A stretch of DNA of 64,000 bases, from the NCBI GenBank assembly GCA_934476515.1, contig CAKSNZ010000008.1:7348-71347 (forward strand), given 5' to 3'. Below are positions 42,988 through 52,292 of this stretch, one piece after another. A program made the translations under genes and the position numbers. Numbering within the stretch: position 1 is the first letter of the stretch; the number at the start of each line of letters is the position of its first letter. The notes below the pieces were generated by a model. That model was given only the letters and a program-made list of their open reading frames with translations. It did not search any database and was not told the DNA's origin. The stretch is from an uncultured Ruminococcus sp. (GTDB lineage Bacteria; Bacillota; Clostridia; Oscillospirales; Acutalibacteraceae).

Positions 42988-43635
42988 TTACACTCCCTCA
43001 ATCTTAGCTAACTGACACGCTAAATCATAATCTTTCTTTTCGTCAATATCAATAGCTTCTATTCCACTAACCTCTTGTATATATGGATTAAATCCAATTC
43101 TTCTATTATAATCAGTAAAAATCTCTTTTTTAAACATAAAGAATGCACTGGTTTCAACCCAAATTGGTTCTAAGTCTTGTGTCCTTGGTACATCATTTAA
43201 GTCATAATTAATTGGTTTATCTTTATACCAAGCAAAAGTTTGAATTTTTTCAGCTGAAAACGCTGAATCATTACTACCGGACACAATATGTTTTAAAGCA
43301 TTATCAATAGATTCTTGTTTAATAAACGGTGATGTTGTGTGAGCTAAAACATAAACATCTGCATCAACTTCTGATATAAAACTTCTATATATATCAAAGC
43401 CTTTAACTAAATCGCCATCTAGTTTTTTATCTCTCTTTTTTAAAATAACACCTTCCGGTATATAATCAGTAACTCTTTCATCACTACAATAAACATATAC
43501 TTCATCAATATTGTTTACTTTCAATAAGGTATTGCATAAATGCCAACATAGAGGATGTCCTGCAATAGGAAGTATATTTTTGTGTGGCAATCTTTGTGAG
43601 TTCAATTTTATCGGAACAAAAGCAACAACTTTCAT
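42988..43635 (-). CDS. CMP-sugar (probable CMP-Kdo) cytidylyltransferase
   Basis: Acylneuraminate-cytidylyltransferase family (COG1083-type) enzyme, 215 aa, with the CTP-binding N-terminus [23 protein letters not shown] near residue 97 and an acidic C-terminal metal site [10 protein letters not shown] near 193. The family activates nine-carbon acids or Kdo to CMP-sugars. It is immediately followed by kdsA, kdsD and kdsC, so CMP-Kdo is the likely product, although the sequence is closer to NeuA/PseF/LegF than to E. coli KdsB. The frame extends to a GTG at 43638. The ATG at 43635, with AAGGA upstream, is preferred. Confidence 0.82.
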   Translation of the reverse strand: MKVVAFVPIKLNSQRLPHKNILPIAGHPLCWHLCNTLLKVNNIDEVYVYCSDERVTDYIPEGVILKKRDKKLDGDLVKGFDIYRSFISEVDADVYVLAHTTSPFIKQESIDNALKHIVSGSNDSAFSAEKIQTFAWYKDKPINYDLNDVPRTQDLEPIWVETSAFFMFKKEIFTDYNRRIGFNPYIQEVSGIEAIDIDEKKDYDLACQLAKIEGV

Positions 43636-43651
43636 CACATAATTCCTTTCT

Positions 43652-44608
43652 TTAATAAAATTTATTCAAATCTATAATATTAATATATTTATACTTTTTT
43701 CTATATTCTGCTACAATAGTAGCCCCACATTTACCACCAATCAAAGCTTCACACTTGTTTAAAATATAAAGTATTGTTAAATAATTAATTGAAGAATCAT
43801 AAGCAGATTTGCTTTTACGAATCTGTTCACCAATCAAACCATTAGCTTCTTTAATATTTCCTGCACCAAATGAGACCATCTTGTCTTGGGGTAACTTTTT
43901 TTTCAATTCATTGAAAATATTGAAATCTTCGGTAGCAACAAAATAATAGTCACAATTTAATTTTTTGAAAATGTCTTTTGCATTTTCAGCAACAACATCT
44001 ATTTGAGGTTGTTGAGGATGATGAAAAAGTAAGTAATCTGTTCCACGCAAACATATGCCCACTAATTTTGCATCTTCCTTATCAATAATTTTTCTATAAT
44101 TATCTTCACAAATCGTCCTAATACTATTTTTCAAGTTAATATATTTGCTGTAACATTCTCTCAAAAAATCAACATTTTCACATTTCTTTTTTCTAATTCT
44201 AACATATACAAACCACTCTTGGGAGGGATCTCCAAGTACATAATTATTACTGTTAAGGGCTCTCTTTAACGAAACTCCACAAGGCTGCTCATAATATTTT
44301 TCCCAAGCATTTACTTTACCAACCTCATCATCTTCTAAGTAGATATTTTTATTTGTTTGCATATCTACTACAGGAATCATATTATGGTCAATTGCATATA
44401 TACATCCAAATAACACAACTCTTTCCCAAACTGTCCAGCCACAAGACATATCGTCATTGTATCGTATTATGTAATAAATAGGTAATTTTTTGTCTGCAAT
44501 ATGCTGAACTTCCAATGACTTATGATCCTTCATATTATTATAATAATACTTTGCTTTCATAAAGCTTGTACTATAAACTTTATCTAGCAATTTTGAAATA
44601 ATAAACAT
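43652..44608 (-). CDS. Fucosyltransferase-like glycosyltransferase (paralogue 2)
   Basis: A 318-aa protein, paralogous to the gene at 39684. LVGICLRGTDYLLFHHPQQP near residue 160 matches the Arg-containing motif of the O-/alpha-1,6-fucosyltransferase superfamily. YYFVATEDFNIF near residue 202 and ALIGGKCGATIVAEYRK near residue 290 complete the fold. An early SCGWTVWERVV block near residue 56 is also seen in this group of exopolysaccharide enzymes. GAGG ribosome site. Likely adds one sugar of the repeat unit; the sugar is unknown. Confidence 0.6.
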   Translation of the reverse strand: MFIISKLLDKVYSTSFMKAKYYYNNMKDHKSLEVQHIADKKLPIYYIIRYNDDMSCGWTVWERVVLFGCIYAIDHNMIPVVDMQTNKNIYLEDDEVGKVNAWEKYYEQPCGVSLKRALNSNNYVLGDPSQEWFVYVRIRKKKCENVDFLRECYSKYINLKNSIRTICEDNYRKIIDKEDAKLVGICLRGTDYLLFHHPQQPQIDVVAENAKDIFKKLNCDYYFVATEDFNIFNELKKKLPQDKMVSFGAGNIKEANGLIGEQIRKSKSAYDSSINYLTILYILNKCEALIGGKCGATIVAEYRKKYKYINIIDLNKFY

Positions 44609-44631
44609 TCTAAAACCTCATTCAAACACAA

Positions 44632-45414
44632 TTAAAATAGAGAATCAAATTCAACTCTTGGAAAAACTTCTAATTTTCCGCCTCGTGTAGCATTAAAAAC
44701 ATTTATTCCTAAGCTATCACAAGCAGCTTTAGCATCTCTATATGCCCTAGTGTTTTGTCCCATATCGTGAGAAACAATATCCTTAATATCATTATCGTAG
44801 TCATCACAAAAATAATCTTTTGCGTTATCATCTACAATTGTTTCACCGGCTTCATTAATAGTAATGTGATAATTATGATCAACACCAACTAAATAAATAT
44901 CCTTAAATCCCATATAGGCAGCAATATTAATACAAGTAAATGTAACTGTACCACGAGAATCCATTTGTACATCGATATCTGTTGAAAAACTGTGTGGATA
45001 ATCCTTATTTCGATCATAGTTTGCTTTGAAATAGTATGCACCATCAATGTCTATATTATTGTAAAAATGTAAATTTAAAGGAATAAATTTCAATTTTGAT
45101 GGAATACTATTTATCTCATCAATGCTTTCATTGAAAATATTGATATCCTCACAAACATAAAATGAAGGTCTCCAACTTGTTTGATCAAACATTTTATATA
45201 TTCTATTCATACCAAAAGAATATTCATTATTTTGATATATTTTTTCTAGATCATCACTAGTTAAACTAGGACCATTAGCAACTACGAAACATCTCTCTCC
45301 TTTGTGAGAATTTTTAATTTCTCTTAGCTTTTTTCCATACTTACTTTTTTGTATATTTGTTAATATATACCCTTGATATCTAGCAACAATTGATTTTAAT
45401 GGATTCATAATCAT
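44632..45414 (-). CDS. DUF115/MptE-like protein, possible GT42-like transferase
   Basis: A 260-aa protein with an N-terminal nucleotide-binding-like motif CFVVANGPSL near residue 43, a WRPSFYVCED block near 81, and a central RGTVTFTCINIAAYMGFKDIYLVGVDH region (about 152-178, partly quoted). A late TRAYRDAKAACDS segment follows. It is of the DUF115 / 6-hydroxymethylpterin pyrophosphokinase MptE-like group. The NGPSL start and the middle block also resemble GT42 sialyltransferases, which use CMP-activated donors. Next to CMP-Kdo genes it is a candidate Kdo transferase, which is inference. It overlaps the flippase stop by 4 bp. Confidence 0.6.
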   Translation of the reverse strand: MIMNPLKSIVARYQGYILTNIQKSKYGKKLREIKNSHKGERCFVVANGPSLTSDDLEKIYQNNEYSFGMNRIYKMFDQTSWRPSFYVCEDINIFNESIDEINSIPSKLKFIPLNLHFYNNIDIDGAYYFKANYDRNKDYPHSFSTDIDVQMDSRGTVTFTCINIAAYMGFKDIYLVGVDHNYHITINEAGETIVDDNAKDYFCDDYDNDIKDIVSHDMGQNTRAYRDAKAACDSLGINVFNATRGGKLEVFPRVEFDSLF

Positions 45415-46958
45415 ACTTTCTTTCTAAATTTATTAAATATTTTTTTTACAGGGACAACAAAAATATCTTTTTCATACTGATTCATTATAACAATCCAATT
45501 ATATAATACATAAATTACAGCGTATGCAAGAATCCCTATAAACAATACCTTAACATTATAAAAATCAATAAATTTTGAAATTAACAATGTTATTATACAC
45601 ATTATAAAAGGTCCTATAAATAATGGCAACACACTCTTCCAAAATCTTGGAATATCTAGTTTTATTTTTTTCCAATAATACCAGTTCATAACAAAAAGCT
45701 GTCCAATAACAAAAGCAATACCTGACACTACCGCTGCACCAACTATTCCAAATGGTTCTACACATAATATTGTGCCAACTACATTTACAATTGCTATAGC
45801 TAAATAAACAAGAGATCTAAATTTATGTTTATTCTGAGCAACAATAACATTCATAGCAATGTTCTGTATTAACGGAACACAACCTGGTATCATTGTAACA
45901 AGTGCAACCCAATAGGCATCTTCATATCCCTTACCTGCCCAAATATAAATAAAAGGCATACCAAATGCAATAAATCCCGAACAAACTAAGGTAACAATAT
46001 AACACTGTAACCTACCCACGCGAATCATTAAATCAGTCAATTCTGTGTTTGAGGCATTTTTAAACACTAACATATTTACTTTAGGAGTTAGAACATTAAG
46101 CATTCCTAAAGAAATATTAGTCATCATACTGCTAAAAGTAGCACCTATGTTATAAATAGCAACCCCCACTGTAGCAAGTGCTGGAACAGATCCTATTATT
46201 AATGTATCTGTTGAATTATAAAGTTGATTTACGACATTTGCCAAAAACACCCAAAAAGAAAATAGTAATATTTCTTTGATTAATTTTTTAGGCATATTAT
46301 TATATTTAGGTTTTAAATGTAAGTTCTTTCTAACGTATATTATATAACATATTTGCACCAATATAGTTAATAACATACTTGAACAAACTAAACCTATTGA
46401 TTTATATCCCATAAATAGAACTACTAGATTAGCTATCGGTGTAACAACTGTTGTTATTATATTTACACATTGAACAAATAAAAATCGTTCATGAGAAGTT
46501 ACTACAGCATTATAAGGCGATGCTAAAAAGCCAACAGCTGTATTTACAGATAATAGAATTGTAAGAATTTGCATTCTTTGTAATTGATTATCTGAGCCTA
46601 ATGAATCTGAATAAAATATTCCTAGATTAAGAGAAATTATAACTCCCACTAACAATGCTAAGAAAGATATTATAGCAAATACTATATTAAATAAACCAAA
46701 TATATTTTGTTCGCCATCTTTATCACCTTCAGCTCTATACTTTGTAAAATATCTTACAACAGCTGAACCTATACCAAATGAGATTAGTGATAAGTAGCTA
46801 GTTACACTACTTGATAATCTATATAAGCCAAACTCACTTTGTCCCATTAATTGTAACATAATAGGTGTATAGAACATAGGAATAAGCGAACCTATACCCA
46901 TATTTATATATGAAAGTATAGCACCCATTCTTACCTGATTCATATTTCTATTCTTCAT
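45411..46958 (-). CDS. Wzx-type polysaccharide flippase (MATE/MVF superfamily)
   Basis: A 515-aa membrane protein with 12-14 predicted segments and the N-terminal pattern of polysaccharide translocases (GAILSYINMGIGSLIPMFYTP, partly quoted). It would move the undecaprenyl-linked repeat unit across the membrane for EpsG-type polymerisation. The ATG at 46958 is used because the longest frame begins at a TTG. It overlaps the upstream GT2 gene by 11 bp and the downstream DUF115 gene by 4 bp. One flippase and one polymerase in the operon indicate a Wzx/Wzy-dependent system. Confidence 0.88.
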   Translation of the reverse strand: MKNRNMNQVRMGAILSYINMGIGSLIPMFYTPIMLQLMGQSEFGLYRLSSSVTSYLSLISFGIGSAVVRYFTKYRAEGDKDGEQNIFGLFNIVFAIISFLALLVGVIISLNLGIFYSDSLGSDNQLQRMQILTILLSVNTAVGFLASPYNAVVTSHERFLFVQCVNIITTVVTPIANLVVLFMGYKSIGLVCSSMLLTILVQICYIIYVRKNLHLKPKYNNMPKKLIKEILLFSFWVFLANVVNQLYNSTDTLIIGSVPALATVGVAIYNIGATFSSMMTNISLGMLNVLTPKVNMLVFKNASNTELTDLMIRVGRLQCYIVTLVCSGFIAFGMPFIYIWAGKGYEDAYWVALVTMIPGCVPLIQNIAMNVIVAQNKHKFRSLVYLAIAIVNVVGTILCVEPFGIVGAAVVSGIAFVIGQLFVMNWYYWKKIKLDIPRFWKSVLPLFIGPFIMCIITLLISKFIDFYNVKVLFIGILAYAVIYVLYNWIVIMNQYEKDIFVVPVKKIFNKFRKKV

Positions 46959-47970
46959 CAATGCTATTCCTTCCTAAAAATCTAAAAACAAATTCTATTA
47001 TCTTAACAATCCTATAATTTTTAGATAAGTATGCTAATTTATACAAAATATTAGGTTTATAAGACATATTATTGATTGCCATAGTAAATTCTTTTGATTT
47101 TAATATTTTGTTATTAATCTTAATCTTCTCTTTGTTTGATACATTGTTTTGATTACTAAAAGTATTTTTCAATACAACTTCATATTTAAAGAAACAGGAA
47201 TTATAGTATTTTCCAAACTGACTTTTATCACAATTCCATTTATTCAAATATTGATGCATAACAGAGTTAATTTTTTTGTAAATTTCAAACATATCTTGAT
47301 AATATTTTTTTGATAGAGAGTTTTCATTATTTTGTAAATAAAAATATAATTCTTTATTAATCACTATGATGTTTTTGTTAGTATAATCAAGATAAACAAA
47401 ATTAAAAATCAAGTCTTCTCCCAATGATAAACTATCATCAAATTTTAAATTATTTTCTTTTATTATATCTGAAATATATAATTTACATACAGGACCGGCA
47501 TCTAACCACTTTTCATGCAAAGTCATAATATCCTTAACTGTATATTTTTTAAGATTAGTCTCAGATGAAACTTCTTTACGATCAATTTTCTCACTGTATT
47601 TATCTACTGTTTTAAAATAACACCAAATATTATCTACATCATTATATTTTTCTTTTATCTCAATCAAAGTCTTTAGATAATCTTTACTTACATAGTCATC
47701 ACTATCAACAAAGCAGATATACTTTCCTTTTGCTTTATCAATACCAACATTTCTAGCTGATGATACACCACCATTTTCTTTATGTATAACAATTACTCTA
47801 TGATCTTTTTGAGCATATTCATCACAAATTTTACCGGAATTATCCGGTGAACCATCATCAACTAAAATAAGTTCAAAATCAGTAAATATTTGATTTAATA
47901 TGCTTTCTATGCAATTTTTGACTACATATTCCACCTTATATACCGGAACTATAACACTAACTAAAGGCAT
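46948..47970 (-). CDS. GT2 family glycosyltransferase
   Basis: A 340-aa inverting GT-A glycosyltransferase. The N-terminal VSVIVPVYKVE, LVDDGSPDNSG near residue 36 and the DxD-type metal motif CFVDSDDYV near residue 90 are intact. The C-terminal 200 residues are divergent, Lys/Asn-rich and AT-rich in coding. One of four consecutive GT2 genes in the operon, 1 bp from its neighbour. It adds one sugar to the lipid-linked repeat unit on the cytoplasmic face. Specificity unknown. Confidence 0.9.
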   Translation of the reverse strand: MPLVSVIVPVYKVEYVVKNCIESILNQIFTDFELILVDDGSPDNSGKICDEYAQKDHRVIVIHKENGGVSSARNVGIDKAKGKYICFVDSDDYVSKDYLKTLIEIKEKYNDVDNIWCYFKTVDKYSEKIDRKEVSSETNLKKYTVKDIMTLHEKWLDAGPVCKLYISDIIKENNLKFDDSLSLGEDLIFNFVYLDYTNKNIIVINKELYFYLQNNENSLSKKYYQDMFEIYKKINSVMHQYLNKWNCDKSQFGKYYNSCFFKYEVVLKNTFSNQNNVSNKEKIKINNKILKSKEFTMAINNMSYKPNILYKLAYLSKNYRIVKIIEFVFRFLGRNSIDEE

Positions 47971-47971
47971 A

Positions 47972-48946
47972 CTAAAAACCTATTCCTAAAACACTTCGAA
48001 TTTTACAACATAAATAAAAATTCAACTTTGCTAATTTATAATACTTTCTTGAACTATCATCAACATTATTTATTTCATCATTAGTAAGTTTACATCTATT
48101 CTTATAATCTTTTATTATCTTACCGGCTTTTTTCTTATCTTTACCGGACATAAACTTTAGAACACTTTGATAAGCAAAGATACAAGAACCATACAAATCC
48201 ACCTTAGCTTTAGTAGTTAAAATTGGAAAATTCTTTTCAATATAAGCTTGTCTATTCATTTTACCTTCTAAAGCATCAAGTCTTTTTATATTGTAACCAT
48301 TACCCATTATACTACTACCTCTTTGAAAATAGTAGTACATAGTTTTATATATCCTAGTAACTTTTTTAGCTTTGCCAAATATTTGATAAGTCCAAAATTC
48401 ATCTTCGTTTAGCTTGCCAACTGCATATGGAATATCAAGTGCTATATTAGTTTTATATAATTTATTCCAAACATGCTGTTTAAATGGATTTTCATTAATT
48501 AAACCTACTAAACCATCTAAGGTATCATAATTTGTCACTTTTAAATCGTCACTATATTCATCAAATTTTTCATTTTCATAAAATTTAACAACACTACATT
48601 CAACAATATCACTGTCGTTATCAATCATAGTTTGCAAAAGTGTTTCATAAAAATCTAATGAAATATAGTCGTCACTATCTATAAAGCTGACATACTCACC
48701 GGTTGCAACTTTCATACCTGCATTTCTGGCATCAGAAAGTCCACCGTTCTCTTTATGTACAACCTTAATTCTGCTATCTTTTTTTGCATAATCATCACAC
48801 ATTTTAGGACAATTATCCGGTGAACCATCATCAACTAATATGATTTCTAAATTTTTATATGTTTGATTTATAATGCTATCTACACATTTTTGAAGATACT
48901 TTTCTACATTATAAATCGGTACTATAACGCTGATTAATGAATTCAT
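47972..48946 (-). CDS. GT2 family glycosyltransferase
   Basis: A 324-aa GT-A enzyme with ISVIVPIYNVEKYL at the N-terminus, LVDDGSPDNCPKM near residue 36 and the metal motif SFIDSDDYIS near residue 90. KENGGLSDARNAG near residue 66 is the usual donor-loop segment. It is close to the next downstream GT2 in its first 120 residues, so the two may derive from a duplication with divergence of the acceptor half. AGG ribosome site 7 nt before the ATG. Confidence 0.9.
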   Translation of the reverse strand: MNSLISVIVPIYNVEKYLQKCVDSIINQTYKNLEIILVDDGSPDNCPKMCDDYAKKDSRIKVVHKENGGLSDARNAGMKVATGEYVSFIDSDDYISLDFYETLLQTMIDNDSDIVECSVVKFYENEKFDEYSDDLKVTNYDTLDGLVGLINENPFKQHVWNKLYKTNIALDIPYAVGKLNEDEFWTYQIFGKAKKVTRIYKTMYYYFQRGSSIMGNGYNIKRLDALEGKMNRQAYIEKNFPILTTKAKVDLYGSCIFAYQSVLKFMSGKDKKKAGKIIKDYKNRCKLTNDEINNVDDSSRKYYKLAKLNFYLCCKIRSVLGIGF

Positions 48947-48954
48947 AATAAAAC

Positions 48955-49944
48955 CTACTGCTCCGGATCTAATTTTTTTACCCTTATTTTATCATATATT
49001 GGAAATATTAATTTAAAAATATGAGGAATATATCTATACATGAAATATAGAACCTTATCTCTTTTATTATTATAAAAACCACGAGTTTTGTATTCTTTTA
49101 TTTCTTTCATTGTTTGTTTTTTTTCATTTTTATATTTTTTGTCATTGTAAAAAACATACACTCTATATAGATTCATCAAATTATCTGCAATTCTACAATA
49201 TGCATCTCTTTCATATACTTTATTCTTAGAGACATCACAAATCTTTCTAGAAACATACAAACATTGGATTGCAGATTTTACTGCATTTGCAGAATGTGTA
49301 GAACTACTGCTCTGTGCAACATAATTGTAAAAAGGTTTGTCAATATAAACACTTTTGTCTATTAAATTGAATAAATAAATATTAGCCAAAACATCTTCAT
49401 TAAACTTAATAGTTTCATCTAAACGAACATTGTCAAATAATGACTTTTCATATAGTTTGTTACAAAGTCCCCCAATAAATAACTTTCCTTGTACTAAACA
49501 AGACATAGCCTCATCATGGTCTTGTACAACAACTTTATCATTATTACCTACAATGGAAACAATATTCTCATTTTCATCAATATTCTTATAACTGCAATGT
49601 ACAATAGGAACATTATATTTTTCCATTGTGTCGTTTAGTGTTTGATACATATCTGCATCAATATAATCATCTGCATCAACAAATGTAATCAGTTCTCCAG
49701 TAGCTTTTTCTATGCCTACATTTCTAGCATGAGAAACCCCACCGTTGGGAATTGTAACTACTTTTAATCTATTATCATTTTCAGCAATTTTCAAGCAAAT
49801 ATCTTCTGTGCTATCTTTTGAACCATCATTAATCAATAGTACTTCTAAATTACTGTATGTTTGTCTTAAAATACTATCTAAACATCTCTTAACTGTCTTT
49901 TCAGCATTATATGCCGGTACAACAATAGAAATCAATTTTTCCAT
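48955..49944 (-). CDS. GT2 family glycosyltransferase
   Basis: A 329-aa GT-A enzyme: ISIVVPAYNAEKTV at the N-terminus, LINDGSKDSTEDI near residue 34, and the metal motif FVDADDYIDADM near residue 87. The longest frame begins at 49983, inside the preceding gene and without a ribosome site. AAGAGG before the ATG at 49944 fixes the start, which is 11 bp after the upstream stop. Sugar specificity unknown. Confidence 0.9.
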   Translation of the reverse strand: MEKLISIVVPAYNAEKTVKRCLDSILRQTYSNLEVLLINDGSKDSTEDICLKIAENDNRLKVVTIPNGGVSHARNVGIEKATGELITFVDADDYIDADMYQTLNDTMEKYNVPIVHCSYKNIDENENIVSIVGNNDKVVVQDHDEAMSCLVQGKLFIGGLCNKLYEKSLFDNVRLDETIKFNEDVLANIYLFNLIDKSVYIDKPFYNYVAQSSSSTHSANAVKSAIQCLYVSRKICDVSKNKVYERDAYCRIADNLMNLYRVYVFYNDKKYKNEKKQTMKEIKEYKTRGFYNNKRDKVLYFMYRYIPHIFKLIFPIYDKIRVKKLDPEQ

Positions 49945-49955
49945 ACACAAACCTC

Positions 49956-51149
49956 TTACTGATAACAACTTGCTAATTTCCAAAGTTCAATATCATTATT
50001 ATCAAAAGCCTTTTCAACTTGTCTTAGCATGTAAGGTAACTTGACCTTATGATTTGGTTTATACTCTATATATAGTTCTTTTGCTAAAACAAACAATGCC
50101 TCTATAATATCTTCACTTAAACCATTTATGCTTCCAAAATAATATGTACTAATGTGTCTTAATACTAAAGTATAAAGCTGTTCATTTATAGGTAAATTAC
50201 TTTTCTTATATTGTTCAAGAATTTCGACTAAAATCCAATATGAGTCAATAGTTTTTATGTTTGCTGAATTACCTTGAACATGAGAAAAATTCTTTTCATA
50301 CCACTTATATTCATACTCAATTTTTGAAATATAAGCATAATTCTTACACTGTGTAAAAATCAAAAATTGAATAATTGTATCCTCATACCAATATCCCGGG
50401 AAAAATCTTACATTATTCCACAATTCTCTTTTATAAACTTTACACCAAGGAAGACCGGCCAAATTCATTATCTTATCTCCATTTTTATAACCCATCAAAT
50501 TATATTTTGGATATATATTAGGAATAATATCAAATATTTGTCCATTTCTTTCCTTTGATAGATCGTGTGCACACATAACCATATCATAGTCATTACTATA
50601 TGCTTTATTAAGCAAAGTTTCTACAATATCATCATGTACAATATCATCACAATCAACAAACATAATATATTTACCGATTGCATTATTAATACCGGTATTT
50701 CTAGCTGCTCCAATACCTGCATTCTTTTGATATATCAGTTTAACTTTAGAATTATTTTCATACTGGTTGATAACTTCACCTGCACCATCAGTTGAACCAT
50801 CATCAACTATAATTACTTCATAATTATACTTAGTTTTCTGATTTAATATTGCATTTATATTAGCCTCTATTAATTCAACATAATTATATACAGGAACAAC
50901 AATAGAAAGGTCAACAGAATTGTCGATAGCTTTATTGTCATAAACAGGTTTACTGTCTAACCTAGGATAAACACCATTAACAATTTCTTTTGCCTTAGAA
51001 ACATTTATTATTTTCTTTGTCTTTTTTCTCTTTATTTTTTTAACCCAAAAAAACACACAATAAAGAAAATAAGCTATTTTCGCAAGTATACTGCAAAATA
51101 ATTCATTATGAAATTTTTTATAAAATCTAAAATAAAAACCGTATACCAT
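49956..51149 (-). CDS. GT2 family glycosyltransferase with basic N-terminal segment
   Basis: A 397-aa enzyme. The first 60 residues contain one hydrophobic stretch (about 17-36) followed by a run of Lys/Arg, suggesting peripheral membrane attachment. The GT-A domain begins near residue 78 (LSIVVPVYNYVEL) with IVDDGSTDGAGEV near 115 and the metal motif FVDCDDIVHDD near 168. The C-terminal third includes WYEDTIIQFLIF, as in LPS/EPS glycosyltransferases of this type. Sugar specificity unknown. Confidence 0.88.
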   Translation of the reverse strand: MVYGFYFRFYKKFHNELFCSILAKIAYFLYCVFFWVKKIKRKKTKKIINVSKAKEIVNGVYPRLDSKPVYDNKAIDNSVDLSIVVPVYNYVELIEANINAILNQKTKYNYEVIIVDDGSTDGAGEVINQYENNSKVKLIYQKNAGIGAARNTGINNAIGKYIMFVDCDDIVHDDIVETLLNKAYSNDYDMVMCAHDLSKERNGQIFDIIPNIYPKYNLMGYKNGDKIMNLAGLPWCKVYKRELWNNVRFFPGYWYEDTIIQFLIFTQCKNYAYISKIEYEYKWYEKNFSHVQGNSANIKTIDSYWILVEILEQYKKSNLPINEQLYTLVLRHISTYYFGSINGLSEDIIEALFVLAKELYIEYKPNHKVKLPYMLRQVEKAFDNNDIELWKLASCYQ

Positions 51150-51167
51150 TTTATTATCTTTCTATAA

Positions 51168-52292
51168 TTATAAGTTATTTAACATATCTTCAACTGCTTT
51201 AACAGTCTTTTCTGTACTAAATCTTTGTCCTCTGACTTTTGCTTGTTCCTTATAATGTTGAAGCAAATTTTCTTTTGTTAACATTTTTTTGATACCTTCA
51301 TAAAGTGCATCTTCATCATTTTCGGTAACAATGCCATATTCATTGTTGTCACCTAGCAACTCATATGCACCACTGCAATTTGTACTTACAACAGGTGTTC
51401 CAACAATCAAAGCCTCTGTTACTGCTGTACTGAAGCCCTCTCGTCGGGAAGAACACACATACAAATCGGCATTTTTCACATACTTGTATGGATTATCTCT
51501 AAAACCTAAGAAGGTAAATGTATCTTCCAAATGATTATCTTTTAGATATTTTTCATATTTTTCTTGTTCTTCACCAATACCAAGAATATATATATGATTC
51601 TTTATACCGTCATCCAAAAGTTTTTTATGTATTTTTATAAGTCTGTCGTAGCCCTTTGACGGTACGATTTTTGCAACAGAAACAAGATTATATACATCTT
51701 TATCAAAAGTTATATCAACAATTTTATCATTAGCTTTTTTAACAATTAAGTCAGATTCATTGGTATTGTATAAAACCTCAACCGGATTTTTCAAATCAAA
51801 TATACTTTGAAAATCTTCTTTAACTGTTCTAGATACACAAATTGTTTTGTCAAATTTAGAATAGCATTTTAGTGCCTCGTTATAATTTTTAAAGCTACCG
51901 GAAGCTACCCTTTCATTATGCTGTTCAATATGTATCCAACTAACAAGTTTAGTGTCAGGATTAGTACAACCACTTACTATTCTTGCAGTAGGTCCTTCCA
52001 GATAAGAAACTATAATATCATATTTATCTTTTATCAAATATGAATATAGTCTTTCAGGGGAAAACAGTTTCATTATATGAGAATTGCCTCTAGGCATTCT
52101 TTTAAATCCACCAATATAGTGAACATCTTTATTTAAATATTGCCTATTAACACCAACATCAAATAAAGTTTGAATTGTCACATCAAATTTTTCTTTGTTG
52201 ATATTATTTGCTAAATTCACAAGTACCTTTTCAGCACCACCATGTGCTAAATTAGGTATCAGAAATAAAACTTTTATCTTTTTTATATCCAT
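51168..52292 (-). CDS. GT4 family glycosyltransferase
   Basis: A 374-aa retaining GT-B enzyme. The N-terminal acceptor-site loop is PNLAHGGAEKVLVNLA (residues 12-27), and the C-terminal donor motif is REGFSTAVTEALIVGTPVV near residue 286, the E-x7-E signature. CSSRREGF and TNCSGAYELL are typical of the family. The frame extends to a TTG at 52307. The ATG at 52292 overlaps the polymerase stop and is preferred. Sugar specificity unknown. Confidence 0.9.
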   Translation of the reverse strand: MDIKKIKVLFLIPNLAHGGAEKVLVNLANNINKEKFDVTIQTLFDVGVNRQYLNKDVHYIGGFKRMPRGNSHIMKLFSPERLYSYLIKDKYDIIVSYLEGPTARIVSGCTNPDTKLVSWIHIEQHNERVASGSFKNYNEALKCYSKFDKTICVSRTVKEDFQSIFDLKNPVEVLYNTNESDLIVKKANDKIVDITFDKDVYNLVSVAKIVPSKGYDRLIKIHKKLLDDGIKNHIYILGIGEEQEKYEKYLKDNHLEDTFTFLGFRDNPYKYVKNADLYVCSSRREGFSTAVTEALIVGTPVVSTNCSGAYELLGDNNEYGIVTENDEDALYEGIKKMLTKENLLQHYKEQAKVRGQRFSTEKTVKAVEDMLNNL

